NCBI GenBank assembly: GCA_963705885.1
Contig: OY970120.1
Span: forward strand, 3,286,001 to 3,350,000
DNA from: MFD01275-c22 sp963705885
GTDB lineage: Bacteria > Actinomycetota > Actinomycetes > JACCUZ01
Reading direction: 5' to 3'
Length of the DNA stretch: 64,000 bases
In this document: in pieces, positions 25,044 through 34,172 of the stretch
How the letters are laid out: every line of letters begins with the position of its first letter
How positions within the stretch are numbered: the first letter of the stretch is position 1
Notes under the pieces: generated by a model
Database searches by the model: none
Seen by the model: the letters and a program-made list of their open reading frames with translations, nothing else
What the model was told of the DNA's origin: nothing
Program-made: the position numbers and the translations under genes

Positions 25044-25877
25044 TCAGCGCTTCCGGCGTCCGGAGACGAGCTGGGCGACGACGACGGCGGCCAGTGCGAG
25101 GAAGAACATGGCGGACGCGATGACGTTCGCCTGGGCGGGGATGCCGCGCAGCGACGAGACCCAGACGAACTTCGGGAAGGTGTTCACGTCGCCGGAGTTG
25201 AAGTTGGTGATGATGAAGTCGTCGAAGGACAGCGAGAAGGCGAGCAGGGCGCCGGCCATGATGCCCGGCGCGACCAGCGGCAGCGTGATGCGCCGGAAGG
25301 TCTGGACCTCGTTGGCGTAGAGGTCCATCGCCGCCTGCTCGAGGCGGGGGTCGAGGCCCGCGAGGCGCGCCTTGACGGTGACGATGACGAAGCTGATGCA
25401 GAACATCACGTGCGCGATCACGATGGTCGTCGTGCCGAGCGCCACGCCGAGGTTGAGGAACAGCGCCAGCAGCGAGGCACCGAGCACGACCTCGGGTGTC
25501 GCCATCGGGAGGAAGATCGTGAGGTTCGTGGCGGTCCGGCCGCGGAAGCGGTGGCGCGCCAGGGCGAACGCGACCATCGTGCCGAGCACCGTGGCGATGA
25601 CCGTGGCGGCCAGGCCGATCTTGAGGCTGTTGACGAGTGCTGGGCACACGTCCGGTGCCCCGCACGGGTTGGCCCACTTCTCCGTGGTGAAGCCGCGCCA
25701 GGTCAGGTTGGACTTGCGCGAGTCGTTGAACGAGTAGATGAACGTGTAGGCGACGGGGATGAACAGATAGCTGAACGCGACCACGGCGTAGAGGCGCAGG
25801 GCGTTGCGCGAGGCCCACCGCGAGCCGCGCTGCAGCGGGGTCTGCGGCGCGCGGTGCCGCACCGACGCCTGGCTCAT
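25044..25877 (-). CDS. potC: Polyamine ABC transporter permease PotC
   Basis: The second membrane subunit of a spermidine/putrescine importer: 277 residues with six helices. The ATPase-contact loop EQAAMDLYANEVQTFRRITL carries the EAA motif of the family. Its ATG overlaps the stop of potB (ATGA). The extra-cytoplasmic loop near residue 65 contains two cysteines (NPCGAPDVCP) that could form a disulphide. It is followed at 3 bp by the FAD amine oxidoreductase gene, linking uptake to oxidation. Confidence 0.92.
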   Translation of the reverse strand: MSQASVRHRAPQTPLQRGSRWASRNALRLYAVVAFSYLFIPVAYTFIYSFNDSRKSNLTWRGFTTEKWANPCGAPDVCPALVNSLKIGLAATVIATVLGTMVAFALARHRFRGRTATNLTIFLPMATPEVVLGASLLALFLNLGVALGTTTIVIAHVMFCISFVIVTVKARLAGLDPRLEQAAMDLYANEVQTFRRITLPLVAPGIMAGALLAFSLSFDDFIITNFNSGDVNTFPKFVWVSSLRGIPAQANVIASAMFFLALAAVVVAQLVSGRRKR

Positions 25878-26803
25878 ACGAGCTCCTCCGTCCCCGCCCG
25901 GCGGATGTAGGCGGCGACGAGCACGAGGATCGACACCATGAGGCAGACCGAGAGGACGGCCGCCGTCGGGTAGTCGACGATGCGCAGGAAGCGGGCGTCG
26001 ATCACGTTGCCGACCATGGTCGTGTCGCGGTTGCCGAGCAGGGCGGAGTTGACGTAGTCGCCGGCTGCGGGGATGAACGTCAGCAGGGTCCCGGCGACGA
26101 CACCGGGCATCGACAGCGGGACCGTGACCTTGCGCAGGGTGGTGAGCCCGTTGGCGTAGAGGTCGCCCGCCGCCTCCATCAGCCGCGGGTCCACGCGCTC
26201 GAGCGAGGCGTAGATCGGCAGGATCATGAACGGCAGGAAGTTGTAGGTGATGCCGATCACGACGGCGGGCGCCGAGTTGATGATGCGCCCCTGCTCGCCG
26301 AGCACGTTGAGGAACCGCAGCGCGTCGGCGACCCACGCCTCGTCGGCGAGGATCTGCTTCCAGGCGATGGTGCGCAGCAGGAAGCTGACGAAGAACGGCG
26401 CGACGACAAGCACGAGCAGCACGTTGCGCCAGCGTCCGGCCTTGAAGGCGATCGCGTAGGCGAGCGGGTACGAGATCGCGAGCGCGACCACGGTCGCGAC
26501 CAGCGCGTAGAAGAACGACCGGCCGAACACGGTGGCGTACTCCGACAGGGAGTCGACGTAGTTCGCGACGCGGAACGTCTGCCGGTAGACGCCGATCTCG
26601 GCGCCGGCCGGGCGGGTCTGCGTCGAGGTGGACAGCAGGGTGAAGATCGGGACGATGAAGAAGATCGCGAGCCACGCCATGCCCGGCAGCAGCAGGAGGT
26701 AGGGCAGCGAGCGCCGCTTGCCGGAGCCCTCCTCGGCGGGCGGCGGCGTCTGCCCGCCGGAGAGCTGGCGCTCGCCGACGCCGATGCCCTGGACGGCGCT
26801 CAC
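25874..26803 (-). CDS. potB: Polyamine ABC transporter permease PotB
   Basis: The first membrane subunit of the importer, 309 residues from the GTG at 26803, with six helices starting at YLLLLPGMAWLAIFFIVPIF and the EAA loop MEAAGDLYANGLTTLRKVTV. The start is placed after the potA stop (28 bp); no convincing ribosome site is visible, and frames reaching back to 26968 would run deep into potA. The polar N-terminal 30 residues (SGGQTPPPAEEGSGKRR) are typical of actinobacterial PotB. Confidence 0.9.
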   Translation of the reverse strand: MSAVQGIGVGERQLSGGQTPPPAEEGSGKRRSLPYLLLLPGMAWLAIFFIVPIFTLLSTSTQTRPAGAEIGVYRQTFRVANYVDSLSEYATVFGRSFFYALVATVVALAISYPLAYAIAFKAGRWRNVLLVLVVAPFFVSFLLRTIAWKQILADEAWVADALRFLNVLGEQGRIINSAPAVVIGITYNFLPFMILPIYASLERVDPRLMEAAGDLYANGLTTLRKVTVPLSMPGVVAGTLLTFIPAAGDYVNSALLGNRDTTMVGNVIDARFLRIVDYPTAAVLSVCLMVSILVLVAAYIRRAGTEELV

Positions 26804-26831
26804 GGCCGGCCCGCGGCGGGGACGGGTCGGG

Positions 26832-27992
26832 TCATCCGACGGGCACCGGCGGGGCGCCCTCGCGCTCGACACCCGCGGTGGCGTCGGCCGAGCCGTCGAG
26901 GGCGAAGGTGTGGGCCGGGTCCCAGCGCAGGTCGACCGTGGTGCCCGGCGGGAGCATGCCGCCGACACCGAGGTTCTGCACGAAGACCATCAGCTCCTGG
27001 CCCCAACCGGTCCGCACCATGTACTGCGTGCTGACCCCGGTGAAGCTGGCGTCGGTGACCACGGCGCCGGTGAGCACGTTCTCGCCGGACCCGCCGTCGG
27101 ACCCCTGCTCGACCAGGTGGATCTTCTCGGGCCGGATCCCGATGAGCAGGTCGTCGTCGCCGCTGCTCCGGCGCGACACCGGCATCGCCAGCCGGTTGCC
27201 GTGGACGTCGAGCAGCAGGTCGCCGCCCGACCGGCCCGTGACGGACGCCCGGACGAGGTTCGACTGGCCGAGGAAGTTCGCCACGAACGTCGTCGTCGGC
27301 GACTCGTAGAGCACGGTCGGCCCGCCCAGCTGGTCCACGCGCCCCGCGTTCATCACCGCGATCGTGTCGGCCATGATCATGGCCTCCTCCTGGTCGTGCG
27401 TCACGTGGACGAACGTCAGGCCGACCTCGGTCTGGATGCGCTTGAGCTCGATCTGCATCTGCCGGCGCAGCTTGAGGTCCAGCGCCCCGAGCGGCTCGTC
27501 GAGAAGCAGCACCGCCGGGCGGTTGACGATGGCGCGCGCGAGCGCCACCCGCTGCTGCTGCCCGCCGGAGAGCTGGGTCGGCTTGCGCCGGGCCATCGCC
27601 CCGAGCTCGACCAGCTCGAGGGCGTCGTCGACCTGCTTCTTGACGTCCTTGGTGCCGCGCCGGCGGAGCCCGAACGCGACGTTCTCGAAGATGTCGAGAT
27701 GCGGGAAGAGCGCGTAGCTCTGGAACACCGTGTTGACCGGGCGCTTGTAGGGCTTGGCGAAGGTCACGTCGTCGTCGCCGATGTGGATGCTTCCGTCGGT
27801 CGGCTCCTCGAGCCCGGCCACCATCCGCAACGTGGTCGTCTTGCCGCAGCCCGACGGGCCCAGCAGCGCGAAGAACGACCCGGACGGGATCGTCAGGGAC
27901 AGGTCGTCGACCGCGACGAACCCCCCGAACCGCTTGGTGACCCGCTCCAGGCGGAGGTCCTGCCCGCCCGTGTCGCCGTCCGACGGTGCCAT
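26832..27992 (-). CDS. potA: Polyamine ABC transporter ATPase PotA
   Basis: The ATP-hydrolysing subunit, 386 residues. The order is Walker A GPSGCGKTT, Q-loop VFQSYALFPHLD, signature LSGGQQQRVALARAI, Walker B VLLLDEPLGALD and switch HVTHDQEEAM, followed by a C-terminal TOBE domain of about 130 residues (LIGIRPEKIHLV). The ATG shares a base with the stop of potD. All catalytic motifs are intact. Alone, it could belong to another MOI-type importer; the PotD-like binding protein and polyamine genes fix the call. Confidence 0.93.
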   Translation of the reverse strand: MAPSDGDTGGQDLRLERVTKRFGGFVAVDDLSLTIPSGSFFALLGPSGCGKTTTLRMVAGLEEPTDGSIHIGDDDVTFAKPYKRPVNTVFQSYALFPHLDIFENVAFGLRRRGTKDVKKQVDDALELVELGAMARRKPTQLSGGQQQRVALARAIVNRPAVLLLDEPLGALDLKLRRQMQIELKRIQTEVGLTFVHVTHDQEEAMIMADTIAVMNAGRVDQLGGPTVLYESPTTTFVANFLGQSNLVRASVTGRSGGDLLLDVHGNRLAMPVSRRSSGDDDLLIGIRPEKIHLVEQGSDGGSGENVLTGAVVTDASFTGVSTQYMVRTGWGQELMVFVQNLGVGGMLPPGTTVDLRWDPAHTFALDGSADATAGVEREGAPPVPVG

Positions 27993-29200
27993 CAGTTGCC
28001 GAGCACCTTCTGGAAGGCCTCCGAGAACGAGGTCTCCTCGTCGGGGGTCAGCGGCCGGAACCCCTTGACGTTGGCCAGGTCCGCCTCGGTCGGGAAGATC
28101 AGCGGGCTGTCGACCAGGTCCGGGTCGATCTTCTCCATCTCGGCCTGGGCGCCCTCGACCGGGCAGATGTAGTTGACGTAGGCCGCGACCTCGGCCGCGA
28201 TCGCCGGGTCGTAGTAGAAGTCCATGAGCTTCTCGGCGTTGGCCTTGTGCGGCGACGCGATCGGCACCATGAGGTTGTCCGACCACAGCGTCCCGCCGCT
28301 CTCGGGGAGGGTGAACGTGTAGTTCGGGTCGTCCTCCTCGAACTGCGCCAGCAGGATGTCGCCGGACCACGCGATCGCCGCGATGGCGTTGCCGGTGCGG
28401 AGGTCCTCGAGGTAGGAGTTGCCCTTGACCTGGCGGATCTGGCCCGAGTCGACCTGCTCCTGCAGCACGTCGACCGCCTTGAGGTAGTCGTCCTCGCTGA
28501 AGTCGCTCGAGATGTCGACGCCCTGGGACATCATGATCAGCCCCACGGTGTCCCGCAGCTCGGACAGGACGACGACCTTGCCCTTGAGGTCGGGCGCCCA
28601 GAGGTCGTCGACCGTCTTGAGCTCGCGGCCGACCTTGTCCTTGCGGTATCCGATGCCGGCGTAGCCGCTCTGCCAGGTGAGGGAGTACTCGCGGCCCGGG
28701 TCGAAGCCGACGTCCTGCAGGGCCGGGTTGAGGTTCGACGCGTTCGGGATGTTGGCCTTGTCGAGCTTCTGGACGTAGCCCTGCCGGATCAGCCGTCCGG
28801 CCATCCAGTCGGTCAGGGTGATGACGTCCTTGCCGATGTCCTGGCCGTTCTTGAGCTGGCCCTGGACCTTGCCGTAGTAGGAGTCGTTGTCGTCGATGTC
28901 CTCGGCGTAGGTGGCGCTGATGCCCGTCTCGGCCTGGAACTTCTCCAGGGTCGGGTAGTCCTTGGTGTCGTCGTCGTAGTCGAGGTAGGCGGGCCAGTTG
29001 GCCCAGCGCACCTCCTTCTCGGTGGCGGACTTGTCCTCCACGTCGACGTCCGGCTTGGCCGAGGTGCCGGTGTCGCCGGTGCCGCAGGCCGCGAGCGCGG
29101 CCGCAACGCCCACCCCGCCGGCGCCGGCGAGCAGGGAGCGGCGCGAGAGCTGGGAGCGCACGATCTGCCGGAACCGGGGGTCCTGGTCGAGAGGGCTCAT
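27992..29200 (-). CDS. potD: Polyamine-binding lipoprotein PotD
   Basis: The extracytoplasmic substrate-binding protein, about 402 residues. The N-terminus has a twin-arginine sequence (SRRSLLAGAGG) and a lipobox (ALAACG), so export by Tat and lipid anchoring are expected. The mature part has the class D binding-protein look (VRWANWPAYLDYDDDT, IAAIAWSGDILLAQFEED, the C-terminal FRPLTPDEE). I placed the start at the ATG at 29200; two further in-frame ATGs at 29212 and 29224 would add 4 or 8 residues. It is 29 bp downstream of the first aldehyde dehydrogenase gene. Confidence 0.9.
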   Translation of the reverse strand: MSPLDQDPRFRQIVRSQLSRRSLLAGAGGVGVAAALAACGTGDTGTSAKPDVDVEDKSATEKEVRWANWPAYLDYDDDTKDYPTLEKFQAETGISATYAEDIDDNDSYYGKVQGQLKNGQDIGKDVITLTDWMAGRLIRQGYVQKLDKANIPNASNLNPALQDVGFDPGREYSLTWQSGYAGIGYRKDKVGRELKTVDDLWAPDLKGKVVVLSELRDTVGLIMMSQGVDISSDFSEDDYLKAVDVLQEQVDSGQIRQVKGNSYLEDLRTGNAIAAIAWSGDILLAQFEEDDPNYTFTLPESGGTLWSDNLMVPIASPHKANAEKLMDFYYDPAIAAEVAAYVNYICPVEGAQAEMEKIDPDLVDSPLIFPTEADLANVKGFRPLTPDEETSFSEAFQKVLGN

Positions 29201-29229
29201 AGGTGTCGACATCTCCTGTCGCATGGGGG

Positions 29230-30723
29230 TCAGGACGGTGTTTCTGCGGGTCCGGTGAAGACGGTGCGGTGCCACTGCTTGCGCGCCGCGGCCGTCCCGT
29301 CGAGCATGACGTGCTTGACGACCGTGTAGTCGTCGAGCGAGTAGGTGGACATGTCCTTGCCGAAGCCCGACGCCTTGTAGCCACCGTGGGGCATCTCGCT
29401 GATGATCGGGATGTGGTCGTTCACCCAGACGCAGCCGGCCCGGATCTCGCGGGTCGCGCGCAGGGACCGGAAGACGTCACGGGTCCATGCGGACGCCGCG
29501 AGCCCGAACGGCGAGTCGTTGGCGAGGGCCAGGCCCTCGTCGTCACCGTCGAAGGGGAGCACGACGAGGACGGGCCCGAAGACCTCGTCCTGCACGATCT
29601 CCGAGCGCTGCGGCGCGTCGACCACGAGCGTCGGCTCGTAGTAGGCCCCGCGAGCCAGGTCACCCGCCGGCACCGAGCCTCCTCGCACGACCTTCGCGCC
29701 GGCCGCCCGGGCCCGGTCGACGAACCCGGCGACGCGCTCCTGCTGGGCGCGTGACACGAGAGGGCCCTGGTCGGTCCTCTCGTCCATCGGGTCCCCGAGC
29801 ACGACGGTGCCCATGACGTCGGCGACCCCCGCGACGAACTCGTCGTAGAGCGGGCGCTGGACGTAGGCACGCGTCGCCGCCGTGCAGTCCTGGCCGGTGT
29901 TGATCAGCGCACCGGCGACCGCCCCGTGCACCGCCGCCTCGAGGTCGGCGTCGTCGAAGACCAGGAACGGCGCCTTGCCCCCGAGCTCGAGGTGCACGCG
30001 CTTGGGGCCACGCGACGCGACCTCCATGACCCGGCGGCCGACCGCCGAGGACCCGGTGAACGAGACCATGTCGACGTCGGGGTGGGCCATGAGCGCCTCG
30101 CCGGCCACCGCCCCGGTGCCCGCGACGACGTTGACCACGCCGCCGGGCACCCCGGCCTCGTGCGCCGCCTCGGCGAACAGCAGCGCGGTGAGCGGCGTGA
30201 TCTCGGCGGGCTTGAGCACGATGGTGTTGCCGGCGGCGACCGCGGGGAGCACCTTCCACGCGGCCATCTGCAGCGGGTAGTTCCACGGCGCGACCGAGCC
30301 GACGACGCCGACGGCCTCGCGCCGCACGTAGGAGGTGTGGTCCCCCGAGTACTCGCCGGCGGCCTTGCCGTCGAGGTTCCGGGCGGCCCCCGCGAAGAAG
30401 GCCACGTTGTCGACCGTGCCCGGGACGTCGAAGCCGGTCGAGAGCCGGATCGGCTTGCCCGTCTGACGCGTCTCGGTGCGCGCCAGGTCGTCGGAGCGCT
30501 CGTCGAGCAGGGCCGCCATGCGGGTGAGGGCCGCCGCGCGCTCCACCGGCGCGGCGGAGGACCAGGCCGGGAACGCCTCGCGCGCGGCCCGGACCGCGGC
30601 GTCGACGTCGGCGGGGTCCGCGCAGCGCACCGACTCGACGGTCTCGCCGGTGGAGGGGTCCAGGACGTCGACCGTCTCCCCGCTGCCGCCCGCGCGGCGG
30701 CGGCCGCCGATCAGCTGGTGCAC
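29230..30723 (-). CDS. Aminobutyraldehyde-type aldehyde dehydrogenase (copy 1)
   Basis: A 497-residue NAD(P)-dependent aldehyde dehydrogenase. The oxyanion asparagine is in APWNYPLQM, the cofactor loop is FTGSSAVGRRV, the general-base glutamate is in LELGGKAPF and the nucleophile cysteine is in NTGQDCTAATR. Oxidation of 4-aminobutyraldehyde or a related aminoaldehyde is likely from its position at the head of the pot operon. The GTG at 30723 has GAGGAGG 7 nt upstream; the longer frame to 30795 is rejected. The conserved element at 30791-30834 lies just upstream. It is clearly related to the enzyme at 32555-34012. Confidence 0.88.
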   Translation of the reverse strand: MHQLIGGRRRAGGSGETVDVLDPSTGETVESVRCADPADVDAAVRAAREAFPAWSSAAPVERAAALTRMAALLDERSDDLARTETRQTGKPIRLSTGFDVPGTVDNVAFFAGAARNLDGKAAGEYSGDHTSYVRREAVGVVGSVAPWNYPLQMAAWKVLPAVAAGNTIVLKPAEITPLTALLFAEAAHEAGVPGGVVNVVAGTGAVAGEALMAHPDVDMVSFTGSSAVGRRVMEVASRGPKRVHLELGGKAPFLVFDDADLEAAVHGAVAGALINTGQDCTAATRAYVQRPLYDEFVAGVADVMGTVVLGDPMDERTDQGPLVSRAQQERVAGFVDRARAAGAKVVRGGSVPAGDLARGAYYEPTLVVDAPQRSEIVQDEVFGPVLVVLPFDGDDEGLALANDSPFGLAASAWTRDVFRSLRATREIRAGCVWVNDHIPIISEMPHGGYKASGFGKDMSTYSLDDYTVVKHVMLDGTAAARKQWHRTVFTGPAETPS

Positions 30724-30790
30724 GAGTCGTCCTCCTCGGTCGGCGTGCACTGCACGTCCGAGGGCGATCCTGTCAGAGGCGCCGGGGCCG

Positions 30791-30834
30791 GACAAGCGAT
30801 TCCGTCGCCGATCTCGGCTGTGGCGACGAAATCG
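30791..30834. promoter_or_regulatory. Candidate Lrp/AsnC operator upstream of the pot operon
   Basis: An inverted repeat with arms CGATTCCGTCGCC (30797-30809) and GGCGACGAAATCG (30822-30834), 12 of 13 positions complementary, around a 12-bp spacer. The left part, GACAAGCGATTCCGTCGCC, matches the complement of 34123-34141 at 17 of 19 positions. It lies 68-111 bp before the first aldehyde dehydrogenase start, immediately after the stop of the amidohydrolase gene. Two such sites in the same gene region make a shared regulator likely. Confidence 0.65.
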
Positions 30835-32460
30835 TTACCGCGCGTGGTCGGCCGTCCAGGTCGCGCGACCGCCGAGCCAGGTCCCGCGGACGGTCAGGCC
30901 CGCCCACCCGTGCGGGTCCACGCGGAGGGGGTCGGCGTCGAGCCAGACGAGGTCGGCGCGACGGCCCACGGACACCGTGCCCCACAGACGCTCCTCGAAC
31001 GCCTGGTAGGCCACCCCCGAGGTGTACGCCGCGAGGGCGGCCGCCGCGGGCAGCCGTTCCGGCGGCACCCATCCCACGGCCGGCTGACCCGCCGCGGTCT
31101 GCCGCGTCACCGCGACCGGGAGCCCCTCCAGGGGCCGGCAGGAGCTGACCGGCCAGTCGCTGCCCATCGACAGCGCCGCGCCCGACGCGAGAAGGCTCGC
31201 CATGGGGTACTGCAGGTCCCCCCGAGCCGGACCGATCCGCGGGAGGGTCAGCTCGGTCTGCACCCGGTCGAGCTGGGTCCACAGCGGCTCGAAGTTGGCG
31301 ACGACCCCGAGGGCGGCGAAGCGCGGCAGGTCGTCGGGGTGGACGAGCTGGGTGTGGGCCACGACAGGCCGCCGGTCGCGGGGCCCGTTGACCTCGGTCA
31401 CGTGCTCGACCGCGTCGAGGGCTGCACGCACCGCCGCGTCGCCGATCGCGTGGATGTGCAGCCGGAACCCGTCGGCGTCGAACGCGGCGGCCGCGGCCGC
31501 CAGCTCCCGTGGCTGCCAGACGGGCAGGCCGCACGTGTGCGGTGCGTCGTCGTAGGGCGCGAGCAGCGCGGCCGTCCCCGCCTCGATCACTCCGTCGGCG
31601 AAGAGCTTCACCGTGCGCGCCGAGACCTCACTCGCCGCCGCCGAGCCGGCCGCGGCGGCCCGGGCCTCGGCGAACGCCGCCCGCTGCCCCGGCCAGGACC
31701 CCGGCTCCGCGCGGAGCGCGACGTCGACCCGCACCGACAGCGCGCCGCGCTCGGCCACGGCGAGGTAGACCGCGACGTCCTCCGGCGCCAGGGCCGCCTC
31801 CTGCGCCCAGGTGACGCCGGTGGAGGCGAGCAGCGCCGTCGCCCGCTCCACGGCCACCTGCTTGGCAGCCGCCGTGGGGCGAGGAGCGTGGCGCAGCACG
31901 AGGTCCATCGCGCTCCACTCGACGAGCGTGCCCAGCGGCTCCCCGTCGGGACGGCGCGGCACCGTCCCGGCCGGCGGGTCGGGGGTGCCGGCGTCGACGC
32001 CGGCCCGGCGCAGCGCCTCGCTGTTGACCCACGCGCAATGGTGGTCCGTCGACTGAAGGGCGACGGGACGGTCGGGCACCGCCTCGTCCAGCCAGCGCGC
32101 GTCGAGCAGGCCGCCCGCCACCAGGGTCGGGTCGTAGGGCCCGCCGAGGACCCACTCCTCGGCCGGGTGCTCGGCGGCGTACCGGCGCACGCTCTCGACC
32201 ACCTCCGCAACCGAGGTGGCGTCGCGGACCTGCGGCCCGGCCAGCTCCACCCCGCCCCACAGCGGGTGGACGTGCCCGTCGCCGAAGCCGGGCAGGACCG
32301 TGCCGCCGGCCAGGTCGACGCAGCGGCTCGCCTCGTCGGCGAGGGACAGGGCGTCCGCGTCGAGGGCGACGACTCCCCCGCCGTGCACCGCCACCCCGCG
32401 GGCCAGCGGCGCGCCCGGGTCCCCGGTGCGCACCGCCCCCCGCAGCACCAGGTCGACCAC
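30835..32460 (-). CDS. Amidohydrolase family protein (YtcJ-like)
   Basis: A 541-residue metal-dependent hydrolase of the amidohydrolase-3 group. An N-terminal beta-sandwich strand set is followed by the metal motif FGDGHVHPLWGG, then RLHIHAIGDAAV, VAHTQLVHPDD and MGSDWPVSSCRP, which supply the remaining ligands, and the closing RRADLVWLDADPLR. Substrates in this group are poorly known. It lies between the two aldehyde dehydrogenase genes on the same strand but is bounded by a strong hairpin upstream and by the operator downstream, so it may have its own promoter. The stop codon TAA is unusual for this genome. Confidence 0.82.
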   Translation of the reverse strand: MVDLVLRGAVRTGDPGAPLARGVAVHGGGVVALDADALSLADEASRCVDLAGGTVLPGFGDGHVHPLWGGVELAGPQVRDATSVAEVVESVRRYAAEHPAEEWVLGGPYDPTLVAGGLLDARWLDEAVPDRPVALQSTDHHCAWVNSEALRRAGVDAGTPDPPAGTVPRRPDGEPLGTLVEWSAMDLVLRHAPRPTAAAKQVAVERATALLASTGVTWAQEAALAPEDVAVYLAVAERGALSVRVDVALRAEPGSWPGQRAAFAEARAAAAGSAAASEVSARTVKLFADGVIEAGTAALLAPYDDAPHTCGLPVWQPRELAAAAAAFDADGFRLHIHAIGDAAVRAALDAVEHVTEVNGPRDRRPVVAHTQLVHPDDLPRFAALGVVANFEPLWTQLDRVQTELTLPRIGPARGDLQYPMASLLASGAALSMGSDWPVSSCRPLEGLPVAVTRQTAAGQPAVGWVPPERLPAAAALAAYTSGVAYQAFEERLWGTVSVGRRADLVWLDADPLRVDPHGWAGLTVRGTWLGGRATWTADHAR

Positions 32461-32491
32461 GCCGCCATTCGACCACGTGGGGTGGGCGAGG

Positions 32492-32529
32492 GGGTACGAC
32501 GACAGGCCGGGCAGCCTGTCGTCGTACCC
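32492..32529 (-). terminator. Perfect 16-bp-stem hairpin after aldehyde dehydrogenase copy 2
   Basis: Arms GGGTACGACGACAGGC and GCCTGTCGTCGTACCC with loop CGGGCA and no mismatch, 26 bp past the stop of the gene at 32555 and 32 bp before the start of the amidohydrolase. There is no U tract, which is common in actinomycetes. It probably ends the aldehyde dehydrogenase transcript. Confidence 0.7.
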
Positions 32530-32554
32530 AGCGCCCGTTGCGGGGCCGCCCCGG

Positions 32555-34012
32555 TCAGCTCTCGATGTTGGACATCACGTGCTTGACCCGTGTGTAGTCC
32601 TCGAAGCCGTAGACCGAGAGGTCCTTGCCGTAGCCGGAGTGCTTGAAGCCGCCGTGCGGCATCTCGGCCACCAGGGGGATGTGGGTGTTGATCCACACGC
32701 ACCCGAAGTCCAGCCGCTTGGCCATCCGCATCGCCCGGCCGTGGTCCCTGGTCCACACCGAGGACGCCAGGCCGTACTGCACGCCGTTGGCCCAGCGCAC
32801 CGCCTCGTCCTCGTCGGTGAACCGCTGCACGGTGATGACCGGGCCGAAGATCTCGTCCTGCACCATCTCGTCGTCCTGGCGAAGGCCCGACACGACGGTC
32901 GCCTCGTGGAAGTAGCCGTCGGCCAGGTCGCCGCCCGCGCGGTGCCCGCCGGCCGCGACGGTCACGTGCTCGGGAGCGCGCTGGAGGAACCCGGTGACCC
33001 GGTCGAGCTGGGTGGCGCTGTTGAGCGGCCCGAACAGCACGTCCTCGTCGTCGGGCAGCCCGGTGTGTGCGCTGTCCTTGGCCTGCTGCGCGAGCGCCTC
33101 CACGAAGTCGTCGTGGATGCCGGGCGCGGCCAGCACCCTCGTCGCCGCCGTGCAGTCCTGGCCGGCGTTGAAGTAGCCGGCGACGGCGATCGCCTCGGCT
33201 GCCGCCTCGAGGTCGGCGTCGTCGAACACCACCACCGGCGCCTTGCCGCCGAGCTCGAGGTGCACCTTCTTCAGGTCCGTCGCGGCGGAGCCGGCGACCT
33301 CCATCCCGGCGCGCACCGACCCCGTGATGGACACCATCTGCGGCACCGGGTGCGCCATCAGTGCCCGACCGGTGTCGCGGTCGCCGGTCACGACGTTGAA
33401 GACACCGGACGGCAGGAACTCGGCCATGATCTCGGCCATCAGCAACGTCGACACCGGCGTGGTGTCGGCGGGCTTGAGCACGACGGAGTTGCCGGCGGCG
33501 ATGGCCGGCGCCCACTTCCAGACCGCCATCATCATCGGGTAGTTCCAGGGGGTCACCTGGGCGCAGACACCGATCGGCTCCCGGCGGACGAAGGAGGTGT
33601 GGCCTGCCATGTACTCGCCGGCGGAGCGGCCCTCGAGGACCCTGGCTGCCCCGGCGAAGAAGCGGATCTGGTCGACCATCGGGCCGATCTCCTCCGACAT
33701 CGTCAGCCCGCGCGGCTTGCCGGTGTTGCGGACCTCGGCGTCGACGAGCTCCTCGGCGCGCCCCTCGATCGCGTCGGCGATGCGGATGAGCGCCTTCTGC
33801 CGGTCGCTGGGAGTCGCGTCGCGCCACGTCTCGAACGCCCCGGCCGCGGCCTGCATCGCGCGGTCCACGTCGTCGGCCGAGGAGACCGGGGCCTGCGCGT
33901 AGGCCCTGCCGGTCGAGGGGTCGACGACGTCGGCGGTGCGCCCGTCGGCCGGGTCGACGTGCTCGCCGCCGACGAAGTTGCGCAGGGCCCGGGGCGCGGT
34001 GTCTGAGGTCAC
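32555..34012 (-). CDS. Gamma-aminobutyraldehyde dehydrogenase (copy 2)
   Basis: A 485-residue aldehyde dehydrogenase. The visible motifs are TPWNYPMMM, ITGSVRAGMEV, LELGGKAPV and the catalytic cysteine in NAGQDCTAATR; the C-terminal EMPHGGFKHSGYGKDLS is characteristic of the aminobutyraldehyde group. The GTG at 34012 has AGGAG 6 nt upstream. It diverges from the Lrp/AsnC gene across a 160-bp gap that contains the shared operator. The likely role is oxidation of aminoaldehydes made from putrescine to GABA or a homologue. Close relationship to copy 1 suggests different substrates or expression. Confidence 0.9.
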   Translation of the reverse strand: MTSDTAPRALRNFVGGEHVDPADGRTADVVDPSTGRAYAQAPVSSADDVDRAMQAAAGAFETWRDATPSDRQKALIRIADAIEGRAEELVDAEVRNTGKPRGLTMSEEIGPMVDQIRFFAGAARVLEGRSAGEYMAGHTSFVRREPIGVCAQVTPWNYPMMMAVWKWAPAIAAGNSVVLKPADTTPVSTLLMAEIMAEFLPSGVFNVVTGDRDTGRALMAHPVPQMVSITGSVRAGMEVAGSAATDLKKVHLELGGKAPVVVFDDADLEAAAEAIAVAGYFNAGQDCTAATRVLAAPGIHDDFVEALAQQAKDSAHTGLPDDEDVLFGPLNSATQLDRVTGFLQRAPEHVTVAAGGHRAGGDLADGYFHEATVVSGLRQDDEMVQDEIFGPVITVQRFTDEDEAVRWANGVQYGLASSVWTRDHGRAMRMAKRLDFGCVWINTHIPLVAEMPHGGFKHSGYGKDLSVYGFEDYTRVKHVMSNIES

Positions 34013-34122
34013 GAGAGTCTCCTGCCGTGGAAGAGGTACGACGGCGACACTAGACCTTCCAGGGTCCTTCTCAACAGTTCCCAACCGCGTTCACGACAGA
34101 TTCAGCAACATCGCAGCGTCTC

Positions 34123-34141
34123 GGCCACGGAATCGCTTGCC
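34123..34141. promoter_or_regulatory. Second copy of the shared operator element
   Basis: GGCCACGGAATCGCTTGCC; its complement reads GGCAAGCGATTCCGTGGCC, which matches 30791-30809 at 17 of 19 positions, including the unbroken 13-mer CAAGCGATTCCGT. It lies 32-50 bp before the Lrp/AsnC ATG and 111-129 bp before aldehyde dehydrogenase copy 2. A weak inverted partner (GAATC at about 34098-34104) lies the expected distance away. Confidence 0.65.
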
Positions 34142-34172
34142 ATTCACCGGCGCAGCCGAGAGGATCGGGCGC

